Shown: piece after piece, positions 1 to 9,101 of the stretch
Position numbering within the stretch: the stretch's first letter is position 1
Layout of the letters: the number at the start of each line of letters is the position of its first letter
Source: Pseudahrensia aquimaris
GTDB lineage: Bacteria > Pseudomonadota > Alphaproteobacteria > Rhizobiales > Rhizobiaceae
Length of the DNA stretch: 64,000 nucleotides
Direction: 5' to 3'
Assembly (NCBI RefSeq): GCF_042676045.1
Contig: NZ_JBHTJV010000013.1
Span: forward strand, 62,001-126,000
The notes under the pieces: generated by a model
Seen by the model: the letters and a program-made list of their open reading frames with translations, nothing else
What the model was told of the DNA's origin: nothing
Database searches by the model: none
Made by a program: the position numbers and the translations under genes

Positions 1-261
1 ACGATTGGCGTTTTCGGCATTTTCATCAACCGCAAGAACGTGATCGTCATTCTCATGTCGGTCGAACTGATCTTGCTGTCGGTGAACCTCAATTTCGTGG
101 CCTTTGCCCAGGCCAATGGTGACCTGATGGGGCAAATTTTCGCCCTGTTGGTGCTCACTGTCGCGGCTGCTGAAGCGGCTATCGGGCTTGCAATTCTTGT
201 GGTCTTTTTCCGAAACCGCGGCTCCATCGCCGTGGAAGACGTGAACATGATGAAAGGGTAA
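1..261 (+). CDS. nuoK: NADH-quinone oxidoreductase subunit K (5' end outside window)
   Basis: Membrane subunit of respiratory complex I, part of the antiporter-like proton path next to NuoL/M/N. The reading frame is open from base 1, leaving 86 residues of a protein usually about 102 long, so only the first part of TM helix 1 is missing. The conserved membrane glutamates are visible in MSVELILLSVN and in the AAAEAAIGLA segment, as in family members. The frame ends 22 nt before nuoL, the usual nuo operon order. The first GTG in the window (40) is internal and is not the start. Confidence 0.95.
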   Translation, partial: TIGVFGIFINRKNVIVILMSVELILLSVNLNFVAFAQANGDLMGQIFALLVLTVAAAEAAIGLAILVVFFRNRGSIAVEDVNMMKG

Positions 262-283
262 GGCGAAAAACGCCGTCTGACAC

Positions 284-2269
284 ATGCTTCATCTCATCGT
301 ATTTTTGCCGCTTGCCGGTTTCCTGATCGCTGGCCTTTTTGGCCGCCAGATTGGCGCAAAGGCTTGCGAAATCATCACCTCCGGCTTTCTGGTCATTGCT
401 GCGGCGCTAAGCTGGTATGTGTTCTTCTCCTACAGCGGCGAAGCGACAACCGTTCAGGTGGCGCAGTGGATGCAGTCCGGCACGTTTTCGGTTGATTGGG
501 CGTTCCGGCTGGATCGCCTGACGCAGGTTATGCTGGTGGTTGTGAACTCGGTATCCGCGCTCGTTCACATCTACTCGATGGGCTATATGAGCCACGATCC
601 GCACCGTCCACGTTTCTTTGCGTATCTGTCGCTCTTCACCTTTGCGATGTTGATGCTGGTAACGTCCGACAACCTCATCCAGATGTTCTTCGGCTGGGAG
701 GGTGTGGGCCTCGCGTCCTATCTGTTGATTGGTTTTTGGTATAAAAAACCTTCGGCCAATGCGGCTGCGATAAAGGCATTCGTGGTCAACCGAGTGGGTG
801 ACTTCGGCTATGCGCTGGGCATTTTCGGCGTGTTTGTGCTGTTTGACAGCGTCAACTTCACCACCATCTTTGGCAATGCCGCGAGCTTCGACGGAAGTCG
901 GACGGCGTTTGAATTCCTCGGCTATCAGCTAACAGGTGATACGGCGATCACTGTCGTCTGCCTGCTGTTGTTCATGGGTGCGATGGGTAAGTCGGCGCAG
1001 TTCCTGCTGCACACCTGGCTGCCGGACGCGATGGAAGGCCCAACGCCCGTCTCCGCGCTCATTCACGCGGCAACCATGGTGACGGCTGGCGTGTTCCTCG
1101 TGGCGCGCATGTCTCCGATCTTTGAACTGTCGACCACGGCATTGACGTTTGTGACCTTCATCGGCGCAACCACAGCTTTCTTCGCGGCGACTGTCGCGCT
1201 GGTGCAAAACGACATCAAACGTGTGATCGCATATTCAACCTGTTCACAACTGGGGTATATGTTCGCCGCGCTTGGTGTGGGCGCGTATGGCGCTGGTATT
1301 TTTCACCTGTTCACCCACGCGTTCTTCAAGGCGTTGCTGTTCCTCTGTGCCGGTTCGGTCATCCATGCTGTGTCCAATGAGCAAGACATGCGCAAAATGG
1401 GCGGGCTGCGGAAGCAAATTCCAAAGACCTACTGGATGATGATCATCGGCACGGTGGCTATTACGGGTGTAGGTATTCCCGGCACGTTGATCGGCACGGC
1501 TGGTTTCTTCTCCAAAGATGCGATCTTGGAGAGCGTTTTCGTCGGCTCCAACATGTATGCTGGTTACGCGTTTTGGATGCTGACCACCGCCGCGTTCTTC
1601 ACCAGCTTCTATTCCTGGCGTTTGATCTTTATGACCTTCCACGGCAAGCCGCGCGCTTCCGCTGACGTGATGAGCCATGTGCATGAAAGCTCCAACGTGA
1701 TGTTGGTGCCGCTTTATCTGCTCGCTTTCGGCGCGCTGTTCGCCGGCATCGCTTTCTATTCCGGCTTTATCGGCGCTCACCACGAAGAGGGCGCGCTTGA
1801 TCCGCATTATCTGGAATTCTGGAATGGGGCGCTGTTCCTGTCGGCTGAGAACAAGATACTCGAGCTGTTCCATAATGTGCCAAAACTGGTGAAGTGGGCG
1901 GCTACCATCGTGATGATCCCCGGTTTCCTTCTGGCCTATTGGTTCTATATCCGCTCGCCGGGTCTGCCAGCTGAACTGGCCCGCCAGCACGAGGGATTGT
2001 ATAAATTCCTGCTGAACAAGTGGTATTTCGACGAGCTATACGATCTCATCTTTGTGCGTCCTGCGTCCGCCCTTGGACGGCTGTTCTGGAAGCAGGGCGA
2101 TGGGCGCATCATTGATGGGCTTGGCCCCGATGGGGTTGCCGCACGGGTTCAGGATATCACCCGAGGTGTGACGCGTTTGCAGAGCGGGTATCTGTATCAC
2201 TACGCGTTCGCCATGTTGATCGGTGCGGCTGCGCTCGTCACCTACATGATGTTTGCATCAGGCCAGTAA
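284..2269 (+). CDS. nuoL: NADH-quinone oxidoreductase subunit L
   Basis: Largest antiporter-like membrane subunit of complex I, 661 residues, the normal length. It shows the Mrp-antiporter signature HTWLPDAMEGPTPVSALIHA near residue 243, the conserved lysine helix GAMGKSAQF just before it, and the long C-terminal amphipathic and TM section. Multiple hydrophobic helices run through the whole protein. It lies between nuoK and nuoM; its stop falls 14 nt before the ATG preferred for nuoM. Expected to be transcribed as part of the nuo operon. Confidence 0.97.
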   Translation: MLHLIVFLPLAGFLIAGLFGRQIGAKACEIITSGFLVIAAALSWYVFFSYSGEATTVQVAQWMQSGTFSVDWAFRLDRLTQVMLVVVNSVSALVHIYSMGYMSHDPHRPRFFAYLSLFTFAMLMLVTSDNLIQMFFGWEGVGLASYLLIGFWYKKPSANAAAIKAFVVNRVGDFGYALGIFGVFVLFDSVNFTTIFGNAASFDGSRTAFEFLGYQLTGDTAITVVCLLLFMGAMGKSAQFLLHTWLPDAMEGPTPVSALIHAATMVTAGVFLVARMSPIFELSTTALTFVTFIGATTAFFAATVALVQNDIKRVIAYSTCSQLGYMFAALGVGAYGAGIFHLFTHAFFKALLFLCAGSVIHAVSNEQDMRKMGGLRKQIPKTYWMMIIGTVAITGVGIPGTLIGTAGFFSKDAILESVFVGSNMYAGYAFWMLTTAAFFTSFYSWRLIFMTFHGKPRASADVMSHVHESSNVMLVPLYLLAFGALFAGIAFYSGFIGAHHEEGALDPHYLEFWNGALFLSAENKILELFHNVPKLVKWAATIVMIPGFLLAYWFYIRSPGLPAELARQHEGLYKFLLNKWYFDELYDLIFVRPASALGRLFWKQGDGRIIDGLGPDGVAARVQDITRGVTRLQSGYLYHYAFAMLIGAAALVTYMMFASGQ

Positions 2270-2285
2270 GAGGGGCGCTCAAGAC

Positions 2286-3773
2286 ATGGCCGATCTGCCA
2301 ATTCTCTCAATAGTCACGTTTTTGCCGCTTGTTGGCGCGGCGATGATTTTCCTGATCTGGGAAGACACGGAAATTGCGCGCCGCAACGTGCGCTATGTGG
2401 CGCTGTTCACAACGGTCGTGACGTTCCTCGTCTCGCTGAAGATCTGGTACGATTTCGACAACGCCCAAGCCGGATTCCAGATGGTGGAGAAGGCCGACTG
2501 GATCGGCGCTTCGATTTCCTACCACATGGGTGTCGACGGCATTTCGATGCTGTTCGTCATTCTCACGACATTCCTGATGCCGTTTTGCATCTTGGCTTCG
2601 TGGGAAAGCGTTCAAACCCGCGTGCGCGAATACATGATCGCGTTTCTGGTGCTGGAAACACTGATGATCGGCGTTTTCTGCGCGCTGGATATCGTCCTGT
2701 TTTACGTTTTCTTCGAAGCGGGCCTCATTCCGATGTTCCTCATCATCGGCATTTGGGGCGGCAAGCGGCGCGTTTATGCGAGCTTGAAATTCTTCCTCTA
2801 CACACTGCTCGGCTCGGTGCTGATGCTGCTGGCCATCATGGCGATGTACTGGCAGGCAGGAACAACGGATATTCCGGCACTTCTGGCCTATGATTTCCCT
2901 GAGAACATGCAGTTCTGGCTGTGGCTTGCTTTCTTCGCATCGTTTGCGGTGAAAATGCCGATGTGGCCCGTCCACACGTGGCTGCCGGATGCCCACGTTG
3001 AAGCGCCGACTGCGGGTTCCGTCATTCTGGCAGGCATTTTGCTCAAAATGGGCGGCTACGGCTTCCTGCGCTTCTCTCTGCCAATGTTCCCGCTCGCTAG
3101 CGCTGACCTGGCCTGGATCGTGTTCACGCTGTCGGTCATTGCCATCATCTACACATCGCTGGTTGCGCTCGTGCAGGAAGATATCAAAAAGCTGATCGCT
3201 TATTCCTCCGTCGCCCATATGGGCTTTGTGACCATGGGTATTTTTGCCGCCAACGAACAGGGCATTCAGGGTGCGATCTTCCAGATGTTGTCCCACGGTC
3301 TGATTTCCGGCGCACTGTTCCTGTGCGTGGGCGTTGTCTATGACCGGATGCACACGCGCGAAATTGCTGCCTATGGTGGCCTCGTCAACCGCATGCCGAA
3401 GTATGCGGTCGCGTTCCTTATCTTCACGATGGCCAATGTGGGGCTGCCCGGCACGTCCGGTTTCGTTGGTGAGTTCCTCACGCTGCTTGGCGTATTCCGC
3501 GTCAATACATGGGTAGCCCTTGGAGCGACCACGGGTGTCATTTTATCTGCGGCGTATGCGCTTTGGTTGTATCGCCGCGTGGTGCTGGGTTCGCTCGATA
3601 AAGAGTCCTTGAAATCGATTCTCGATCTTTCGACCCGTGAAAAATGGATACTCTATCCGCTCGTCGTGCTGGTGATCTTCTACGGTGTCCATCCGATGCC
3701 GGTATTCGATGCGACGCAGGCTTCAGTTGATGCGCTCATCGCCAATTATCAAGCCGCGCTTGCGGCCCGATAG
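2286..3773 (+). CDS. nuoM: NADH-quinone oxidoreductase subunit M
   Basis: Antiporter-like proton-pumping subunit of complex I, 495 residues. Motif HTWLPDAHVEAPTAGSVILAG begins near residue 229, and the conserved glutamate of TM5 is in the FEAGLIPMF segment. I chose the ATG at 2286 (MADLPILSIVTFLPL), which starts like other NuoM proteins. A TTG at 2253 would add 11 residues overlapping nuoL and has no support. nuoN follows after 20 nt. Confidence 0.96.
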   Translation: MADLPILSIVTFLPLVGAAMIFLIWEDTEIARRNVRYVALFTTVVTFLVSLKIWYDFDNAQAGFQMVEKADWIGASISYHMGVDGISMLFVILTTFLMPFCILASWESVQTRVREYMIAFLVLETLMIGVFCALDIVLFYVFFEAGLIPMFLIIGIWGGKRRVYASLKFFLYTLLGSVLMLLAIMAMYWQAGTTDIPALLAYDFPENMQFWLWLAFFASFAVKMPMWPVHTWLPDAHVEAPTAGSVILAGILLKMGGYGFLRFSLPMFPLASADLAWIVFTLSVIAIIYTSLVALVQEDIKKLIAYSSVAHMGFVTMGIFAANEQGIQGAIFQMLSHGLISGALFLCVGVVYDRMHTREIAAYGGLVNRMPKYAVAFLIFTMANVGLPGTSGFVGEFLTLLGVFRVNTWVALGATTGVILSAAYALWLYRRVVLGSLDKESLKSILDLSTREKWILYPLVVLVIFYGVHPMPVFDATQASVDALIANYQAALAAR

Positions 3774-3793
3774 GCGAAAGGTCAGGAAACGAC

Positions 3794-5230
3794 ATGCAAG
3801 ACTTCATGGCCCTCACAAACCTAGCTGCTGTTGCGCCGGAGTTGATCCTCGCCGTCGGTGCAATGGTGCTGTTGATGATCGGCGCGTTCGTTGGCGAGAG
3901 TTCGTCTCGGCAGGTGACCGGCCTTTCCGTGGCGCTGTTGATTGTCGCCGGTTTCTGGATGATCTGGTTCCCCGTTGAGGGCCAAGCGTTCCAGGGCGCA
4001 TTCATCATGGACCCGTTCGCCAAGCTGATGAAGCTGTTGGTGCTGATTGGTTCTGCTGTGGCGATTGCCATGTCTGTTGGCTTTGCGCGGCAGGAGAATT
4101 TCGACCGTTTTGAATATCCAATCCTGATTGTTCTGGCCACCGTGGGCATGATGCTGATGGTGTCTGCCAACGATATGATCTCCCTTTATCTGGCGCTGGA
4201 AATGCAGGCGCTGGCGCTCTACGTCATTGCCGCGATCAACCGCGAAAGCCTGCGTTCCACCGAAGCTGGCCTTAAATATTTCGTCCTTGGTGCCCTCTCA
4301 TCGGGCATGTTGCTCTACGGCATGTCGCTGATTTACGGCTTTACTGGCCACACGTCCTTTGAAGGCATTGCAGCAGCCATGGGCGAGGAGCGTTCGCTTG
4401 GCCTGATTTTCGGCATCGTGTTCGTGCTGGCAGGCATCTCGTTCAAGATTTCAGCCGTTCCGTTCCACATGTGGACGCCGGACGTTTATGAAGGCGCGCC
4501 AACGCCTGTTACAGCATTCTTTGCAGCCGCGCCAAAAGTGGCCGCTATGGCCATGCTTATCCGCGTGGTGCAGAGCGCATTTGAGCCGGCGACGAACGAC
4601 TGGCAGCAGATCATCACTTTCGTTGCCATCGCCTCGATGGTGCTTGGCGCTTTTGCTGCGATTGGGCAGAACAACATCAAGCGCATGATGGCCTATTCTT
4701 CCATCGGTCATATGGGCTTTGCGCTCGTTGGTTTGGCGGCGGGGTCCGAAGCCGGTGTATCGGGCGTGGTTCTCTACATGATCATCTACATGGCCATGAC
4801 GCTGGGCACGTTTGCCTGCATCCTAGCCATGCGGCGCAGCGATGGCATGGTGGAGGAGATCACCGACCTTGCGGGTATTTCCAAGACCAACCCCATGATG
4901 GCCTTGATGCTGACGGTGCTTATGTTTTCGCTGGCTGGCATTCCCCCGCTGGCAGGGTTCTGGGGCAAGTATTTCGTGTTCGTCGCGGCCATTGAGGCGA
5001 AGCTCTATTTCCTTGCAGTGATCGGTGTGTTGGCGAGCGTGGTCGGCTGTTTCTACTATCTGCGGGTCATCAAGGTGATGTGGTTTGACGAGAGTGATCA
5101 GGGCTTTGAGCCGATGGCAGGCGAACTTCGCATCGTGCTCGGCGTCACGGGACTGTTTACTTTGCTGTATGTGCTTGTTGCCGGGCCTATGTCCGACATT
5201 GCCAATGCGGCGGCCAAAACATTTTTCTAA
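3794..5230 (+). CDS. nuoN: NADH-quinone oxidoreductase subunit N
   Basis: Third antiporter-like subunit of complex I, 478 residues, the last nuo gene of the operon. The family motif HMWTPDVYEGAPTPVTAFF lies near residue 224, followed by the conserved lysine region of AAAPKVAAM. The N-terminus MQDFMALTNLAAVAPELILA matches NuoN starts. birA follows after only 15 nt, as is common in Rhizobiales. Confidence 0.97.
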   Translation: MQDFMALTNLAAVAPELILAVGAMVLLMIGAFVGESSSRQVTGLSVALLIVAGFWMIWFPVEGQAFQGAFIMDPFAKLMKLLVLIGSAVAIAMSVGFARQENFDRFEYPILIVLATVGMMLMVSANDMISLYLALEMQALALYVIAAINRESLRSTEAGLKYFVLGALSSGMLLYGMSLIYGFTGHTSFEGIAAAMGEERSLGLIFGIVFVLAGISFKISAVPFHMWTPDVYEGAPTPVTAFFAAAPKVAAMAMLIRVVQSAFEPATNDWQQIITFVAIASMVLGAFAAIGQNNIKRMMAYSSIGHMGFALVGLAAGSEAGVSGVVLYMIIYMAMTLGTFACILAMRRSDGMVEEITDLAGISKTNPMMALMLTVLMFSLAGIPPLAGFWGKYFVFVAAIEAKLYFLAVIGVLASVVGCFYYLRVIKVMWFDESDQGFEPMAGELRIVLGVTGLFTLLYVLVAGPMSDIANAAAKTFF

Positions 5231-5245
5231 AGCCAATCATCAGCT

Positions 5246-6040
5246 GTGGGGTCGTCTCACGTGCAGGGTGAAACCTACCAGTCCATCGACGGCCTTGACG
5301 GCTACCGGCATCTGTCGCTGACCAGTGTCGGCTCTACCAACGTTGAGGCGATGGAGAGGGCGCGCGCGGGCGACGTGGGCAATCTTTGGATTACCGCCAC
5401 CGAGCAGATCACCGGCAAGGCGCGGCGCGGCCGCTCTTGGGTGTCCAAGCCCGGCAATCTGTATTCATCGCTTCTTCTCATTGAACCGGCAGAACCCGTG
5501 GCTTTGGCGTCGCTTCCGTTGGTTGTGTCGGTGGCATTGCACGATGCCGTCACCACCATCGCGCCGCTTTTGCGGCAGCAGGCGGCGATCAAATGGCCCA
5601 ACGATCTGTTGATCGGCGGCAAGAAGACGTCTGGCATTTTGCTGGAGGCGGCGCAGCTTTCGGGCGGTCGGCAGGCGGTTGTGATAGGCTGTGGGATCAA
5701 TTGCCGTCACTTCCCTGATGACAGCTTGTATCCGGCGACGTCGCTCGCGGCTGAGGGCGCCGACATTGCGCCTGAACAGCTTTTTCCGGTTTACGCAAAA
5801 GCATTGGCGCAGGCTCTGGACGAATGGAACCGCGGCAGCGGCCTCGCTTCCATTCGTCAGCGGTGGCTTCAGGTCTGCAAGGGCATCGGCGAGCCCATAA
5901 CAGCTCGGTTTCCAACGCATGAGATTTCCGGCACCTTCCACGCACTCGACGAAGATGGGCAATTGGTTCTTGTCGATAGCGGCGGGACAGAACACCGCAT
6001 TGCGGCAGCAGATATATTCTTTGGCATATCCAACACTTAA
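5246..6040 (+). CDS. birA: Biotin--[acetyl-CoA-carboxylase] ligase (BirA, no DNA-binding domain)
   Basis: Activates biotin to biotinyl-AMP and attaches it to the biotin carrier protein of acetyl-CoA carboxylase; accC lies at the far end of this window. The biotin/AMP loop is GKARRGRSW near residue 57 and the catalytic KWPNDLLIGGKKTSGIL starts near 115. With 264 residues and no N-terminal winged helix it is a monofunctional ligase, not a repressor. The start is a GTG at 5246; a second GTG at 5261 is an alternative. Confidence 0.93.
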   Translation: MGSSHVQGETYQSIDGLDGYRHLSLTSVGSTNVEAMERARAGDVGNLWITATEQITGKARRGRSWVSKPGNLYSSLLLIEPAEPVALASLPLVVSVALHDAVTTIAPLLRQQAAIKWPNDLLIGGKKTSGILLEAAQLSGGRQAVVIGCGINCRHFPDDSLYPATSLAAEGADIAPEQLFPVYAKALAQALDEWNRGSGLASIRQRWLQVCKGIGEPITARFPTHEISGTFHALDEDGQLVLVDSGGTEHRIAAADIFFGISNT

Positions 6041-6054
6041 AGGCATAAGGGCGC

Positions 6055-7734
6055 ATGGCTAAAAATAAGAAAACAGACGAACTCGTCTTTGTGCCGCTTG
6101 GCGGCGTTGGCGAAATCGGAATGAACTTCGCAATGTACGGCTTCGGCCCCAAGGGCGACCGCCGGTGGATTGTTGTGGATGTGGGCGTGACCTTTCCCGG
6201 CGATGATCTTCCGGGTGCAGACCTTGTGCTGCCGGACATCACGTTTGCGGAAGTGCGCAAGAAGAAGATCGACGCGATCATTCTGACCCACGCTCACGAA
6301 GACCATTACGGCGCATTGATTGCGCTGTGGCCTATGCTGCGCGCGCCGGTTTACTGCACGCCGTTTACGGCGGGCATGCTTGAATCCAAGCAGATGTCAG
6401 AGCCGGACGCGCCGCAGATAAAACTCAATATTTTCCGCGCTGGCGAGACGTTCAAAGTCGGTGAATTTGAGATTGAAGCGGTCCACGTGACCCACTCGAT
6501 CCCGGAGCCTTGCTCGCTGATGATCCGCACACCTTTGGGTAACGTCATTCACACGGGCGACTGGAAAATCGATCACGCGCCGACATTGGGCAACAAGACC
6601 GATGGCGATCACTTCTCCCGCTTGGGCGACGAAGGCGTGCTGGCGCTGATTTGTGATTCCACAAATGCGATGCGCGATGGCGAAAGCCCCAGCGAAGTCG
6701 AAGTTTCGGAAAGTCTGGCGAAAATCATCACCGATGCGCCGGGCAGGGTGCTTGTCACCACTTTCTCATCGAACGTTGGTCGTATTCGCTCCATCGCGGT
6801 TGCTGCGGAAGCGGCTGGCCGCAAGGTCATGATCCTTGGGCGCTCGCTGCTGCGGGTGTGCGATGTGTCGCGCGATCTGGGTTATCTCGATGGCATCGCG
6901 CCGTTCCTTGAAGAAAATGACTTCCAGTCGGTTCCACGCAAGGAATTGGTGGTCATTCTCACGGGGTCGCAAGGTGAATCCCGTGCGGCACTCGGCAAGT
7001 TATCGCGTGACGACCATCGCAATGCCTCTGTGGCCGCCGGTGACATGGTGATTTTCTCCTCGCGCACCATTCCCGGAAATGAGCGCGAGGTGATTGACAT
7101 TCAAAACGCGCTGGTGGAGCAGGGCGTAGATATCGTGCTGGATGGCGAACACGCACTGGTTCACGTTTCCGGCCATCCGCGCCGGAATGAGTTGAAGAAG
7201 ATGTACGAATGGGTGCGTCCGACGATTGGCGTTCCCGTTCACGGTGAAGCCCGTCACCTGATGGCGCACGCGGCTTTGATGGGCGAATGCGGAATCCCGG
7301 ACGTGGCACCCGTTCGCAACGGCGATATTTTGCGCCTCGCGCCCGGACCTGCCGAAATCATCGGCGAAGCGCCTTCCGGGCGCGTGTATAAAGACGGGAA
7401 GATGATTGGCGACGAAGATGCTCTTGGCATCAAGCGCCGCCGTGTTCTTTCCTGGGTCGGGCATGTGGTGCTGTCGGTGGTTGTCGACAAGCGCGGCGAG
7501 TTGATGGCTGACCCCGAGATCGTCTGCGAAGGCCTGCCGCGTATGGCAGACGAGCGCGATACGTTTGAAGACATCCTCTACGACGCGGCGCTGGGCGCTT
7601 ATGAGAGCATTGCAGCCAAGCACAGGAAAGACACGGGCCGCATCGAGCAGGCGATGGAAAAAGCCATCCGTGCTGAGGTTCGTGACGTTTGGGGCAAGAA
7701 GCCGCTTGTGAATGTGATTGTGACGAAGGTTTGA
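6055..7734 (+). CDS. rnj: Ribonuclease J
   Basis: Metallo-beta-lactamase/beta-CASP ribonuclease of the RNase J family, which in alphaproteobacteria processes rRNA and mRNA 5' ends. 559 residues, full length. The zinc motif THAHEDHYGAL is near residues 77-87, HTGDWKIDH near 165, and the beta-CASP motifs VSGHPRRNELKKM near 369 and VPVHGEARHLMAHA near 394. It sits 14 nt after birA and 3 nt before mce, so the three are probably co-transcribed. Confidence 0.93.
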   Translation: MAKNKKTDELVFVPLGGVGEIGMNFAMYGFGPKGDRRWIVVDVGVTFPGDDLPGADLVLPDITFAEVRKKKIDAIILTHAHEDHYGALIALWPMLRAPVYCTPFTAGMLESKQMSEPDAPQIKLNIFRAGETFKVGEFEIEAVHVTHSIPEPCSLMIRTPLGNVIHTGDWKIDHAPTLGNKTDGDHFSRLGDEGVLALICDSTNAMRDGESPSEVEVSESLAKIITDAPGRVLVTTFSSNVGRIRSIAVAAEAAGRKVMILGRSLLRVCDVSRDLGYLDGIAPFLEENDFQSVPRKELVVILTGSQGESRAALGKLSRDDHRNASVAAGDMVIFSSRTIPGNEREVIDIQNALVEQGVDIVLDGEHALVHVSGHPRRNELKKMYEWVRPTIGVPVHGEARHLMAHAALMGECGIPDVAPVRNGDILRLAPGPAEIIGEAPSGRVYKDGKMIGDEDALGIKRRRVLSWVGHVVLSVVVDKRGELMADPEIVCEGLPRMADERDTFEDILYDAALGAYESIAAKHRKDTGRIEQAMEKAIRAEVRDVWGKKPLVNVIVTKV

Positions 7735-7737
7735 GGC

Positions 7738-8142
7738 ATGATCGGAAGGTTGAACCATATAGCGATTGCCGTGCCCGATCTGGCGGCGGCTACCGCGCTC
7801 TACCGCGATACGCTTGGCGGTGATGTGAGCGAGCCGCAAACGTTGCCCGAACATGGTGTGACGGTCGTTTTCGTCAATCTCCCCAATACGAAGGTGGAGC
7901 TTCTTGAACCTTTGGGTGAAGGGTCTCCGATTGCGAAATATCTGGACAGCAATCCTTCCGGTGGCATGCACCACGTTTGTTACGAGGTGGACGACATTAT
8001 CGCCGCCCGCGACCGCTTGAGTGAGCAGGGTGCGCGGGTCTTGGGCGATGGAGAGCCGAAAATCGGCGCGCATGGAAAGCCGGTGCTTTTCCTGCACCCG
8101 AAGGATTTCAACGGCACATTGGTGGAATTGGAGCAGGTCTGA
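7738..8142 (+). CDS. mce: Methylmalonyl-CoA epimerase
   Basis: Glyoxalase/VOC-fold enzyme that interconverts (S)- and (R)-methylmalonyl-CoA in propionyl-CoA catabolism. 134 residues, normal for the family. Probable metal ligands are His in LNHIAIAVPD, His in GGMHHVCYEVDD and Glu in the C-terminal LVELEQV. The ATG lies directly after the RNase J stop, and its stop overlaps the next start by one base (TGATG). The mutase genes are not in this window. Confidence 0.92.
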   Translation: MIGRLNHIAIAVPDLAAATALYRDTLGGDVSEPQTLPEHGVTVVFVNLPNTKVELLEPLGEGSPIAKYLDSNPSGGMHHVCYEVDDIIAARDRLSEQGARVLGDGEPKIGAHGKPVLFLHPKDFNGTLVELEQV

Positions 8143-8408
8143 TGGGTATCGGTACGGGCATTGCCATTTATTTTGTGGTCTGGTGGACAACCCTGTTCAT
8201 CACACTGCCCTTCGGCATGCGCTCGCAGGTGAGCGAGGGCGAAGTGACAGAAGGAACGGAGCCCGCTGCACCGGCCAATCCGCAATTGTTGAAGCGCATG
8301 CTGTGGAACACAGTGGTGGCTGGCATGGTGTTCGGCCTGTACTGGCTGTTTTTCTACCAGCTTGGCTTCACCTTGAACGACCTGCCGGATTTCCTCGGCG
8401 TTTCGTAA
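8142..8408 (+). CDS. DUF1467 family small membrane protein
   Basis: 88-residue protein with two predicted TM helices, at the N-terminus (GIAIYFVVWWTTLFITL) and near residues 62-80 (NTVVAGMVFGLYWLFFYQL). It matches the DUF1467 family, which regularly follows mce in Rhizobiales. The function is not known. Translation is probably coupled to mce through a TGATG stop/start. It is tail to tail with the peroxiredoxin gene, with only 4 nt between the stops. Confidence 0.85.
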   Translation: MGIGTGIAIYFVVWWTTLFITLPFGMRSQVSEGEVTEGTEPAAPANPQLLKRMLWNTVVAGMVFGLYWLFFYQLGFTLNDLPDFLGVS

Positions 8409-8412
8409 CGGT

Positions 8413-8982
8413 TCAGCCCCGCTTTTGCAGCCAATCAAGCACGTCTTGGGCGTTTCGGTCTGGCGGGAACACCGGATAGAACGTCTGCGCTATCACGCCG
8501 TCTTCGATTATCAACGCCATACGTTTGAGCAATTCGGTGCCCTCAACCGTCATCACTGGCAGGTGCAATGCCTTTCGCAGGTCTGCACTGGCATCTGACA
8601 AGAGCGCAAACGGCAGGTGCAGGCGTTCAGCCGCTTCGCGCTGGTAGTCTGTGGCTTGCACCGAAAGTCCGAACAGGCGGTCCGCTCCTGCAGCTTTCAA
8701 ATCTTGCGATAAATCCCGAAACGAACAGGCTTGCGGGGTGCAGCCGCGTGCGCCCGGGATCATATCCCAATTTTCTGGCAAATCGCGGTCAGGGCGTCCG
8801 GTCATCGGATAGACGAAGACCACGCTCGTGCCTTTAAGCGACGACAAATCAACGGTCGAACCATCCGTTGCTGGCAGCGACAGATTTGGCATTGCAGCGC
8901 CGGTCAAATGAGCTGCTGCGCCATCATCTTCCGGCGCGGGCAGAGTGCTCCAGTCCATTGCGGTGTTTAAGGGCTGGTTCAT
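8413..8982 (-). CDS. Peroxiredoxin (AhpC/TSA-like, PrxQ-type cysteine pair)
   Basis: Thioredoxin-fold peroxide reductase, 189 residues. The cysteine motif GCTPQACSFRDL is that of PrxQ/BCP, with the peroxidatic and resolving cysteines four residues apart. Between the strand ending VFVYP and GCT there are about 20 extra residues, where PrxQ has only a few. I chose the ATG at 8982 (MNQPLNTAMDW), which has an AAAGG about ten bases upstream; a GTG-type extension to 9060 is less likely. It is divergent from proS. It probably removes peroxides in the cytoplasm with thioredoxin. Confidence 0.8.
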   Translation of the reverse strand: MNQPLNTAMDWSTLPAPEDDGAAAHLTGAAMPNLSLPATDGSTVDLSSLKGTSVVFVYPMTGRPDRDLPENWDMIPGARGCTPQACSFRDLSQDLKAAGADRLFGLSVQATDYQREAAERLHLPFALLSDASADLRKALHLPVMTVEGTELLKRMALIIEDGVIAQTFYPVFPPDRNAQDVLDWLQKRG

Positions 8983-9101
8983 GGTCGCTCTGCCTTTGGT
9001 TGCGCCGCAGTGCTGCCCACTTGTATTGGCAAGGCAATTGCGGTTTGTGAGTGTATTCACATTTCAGGCAGCGAATCTGCCGTTTTCATTGTGGTCCGTC
9101 T

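Noticed and set aside
2307..3353. 348-codon open frame antisense to nuoM
   Set aside because: Polar, His/Gln-rich translation of the complement of a membrane protein gene; a shadow.
7000..8190. 396-codon open frame antisense to RNase J and mce
   Set aside because: His/Arg-rich shadow of the real coding strand.
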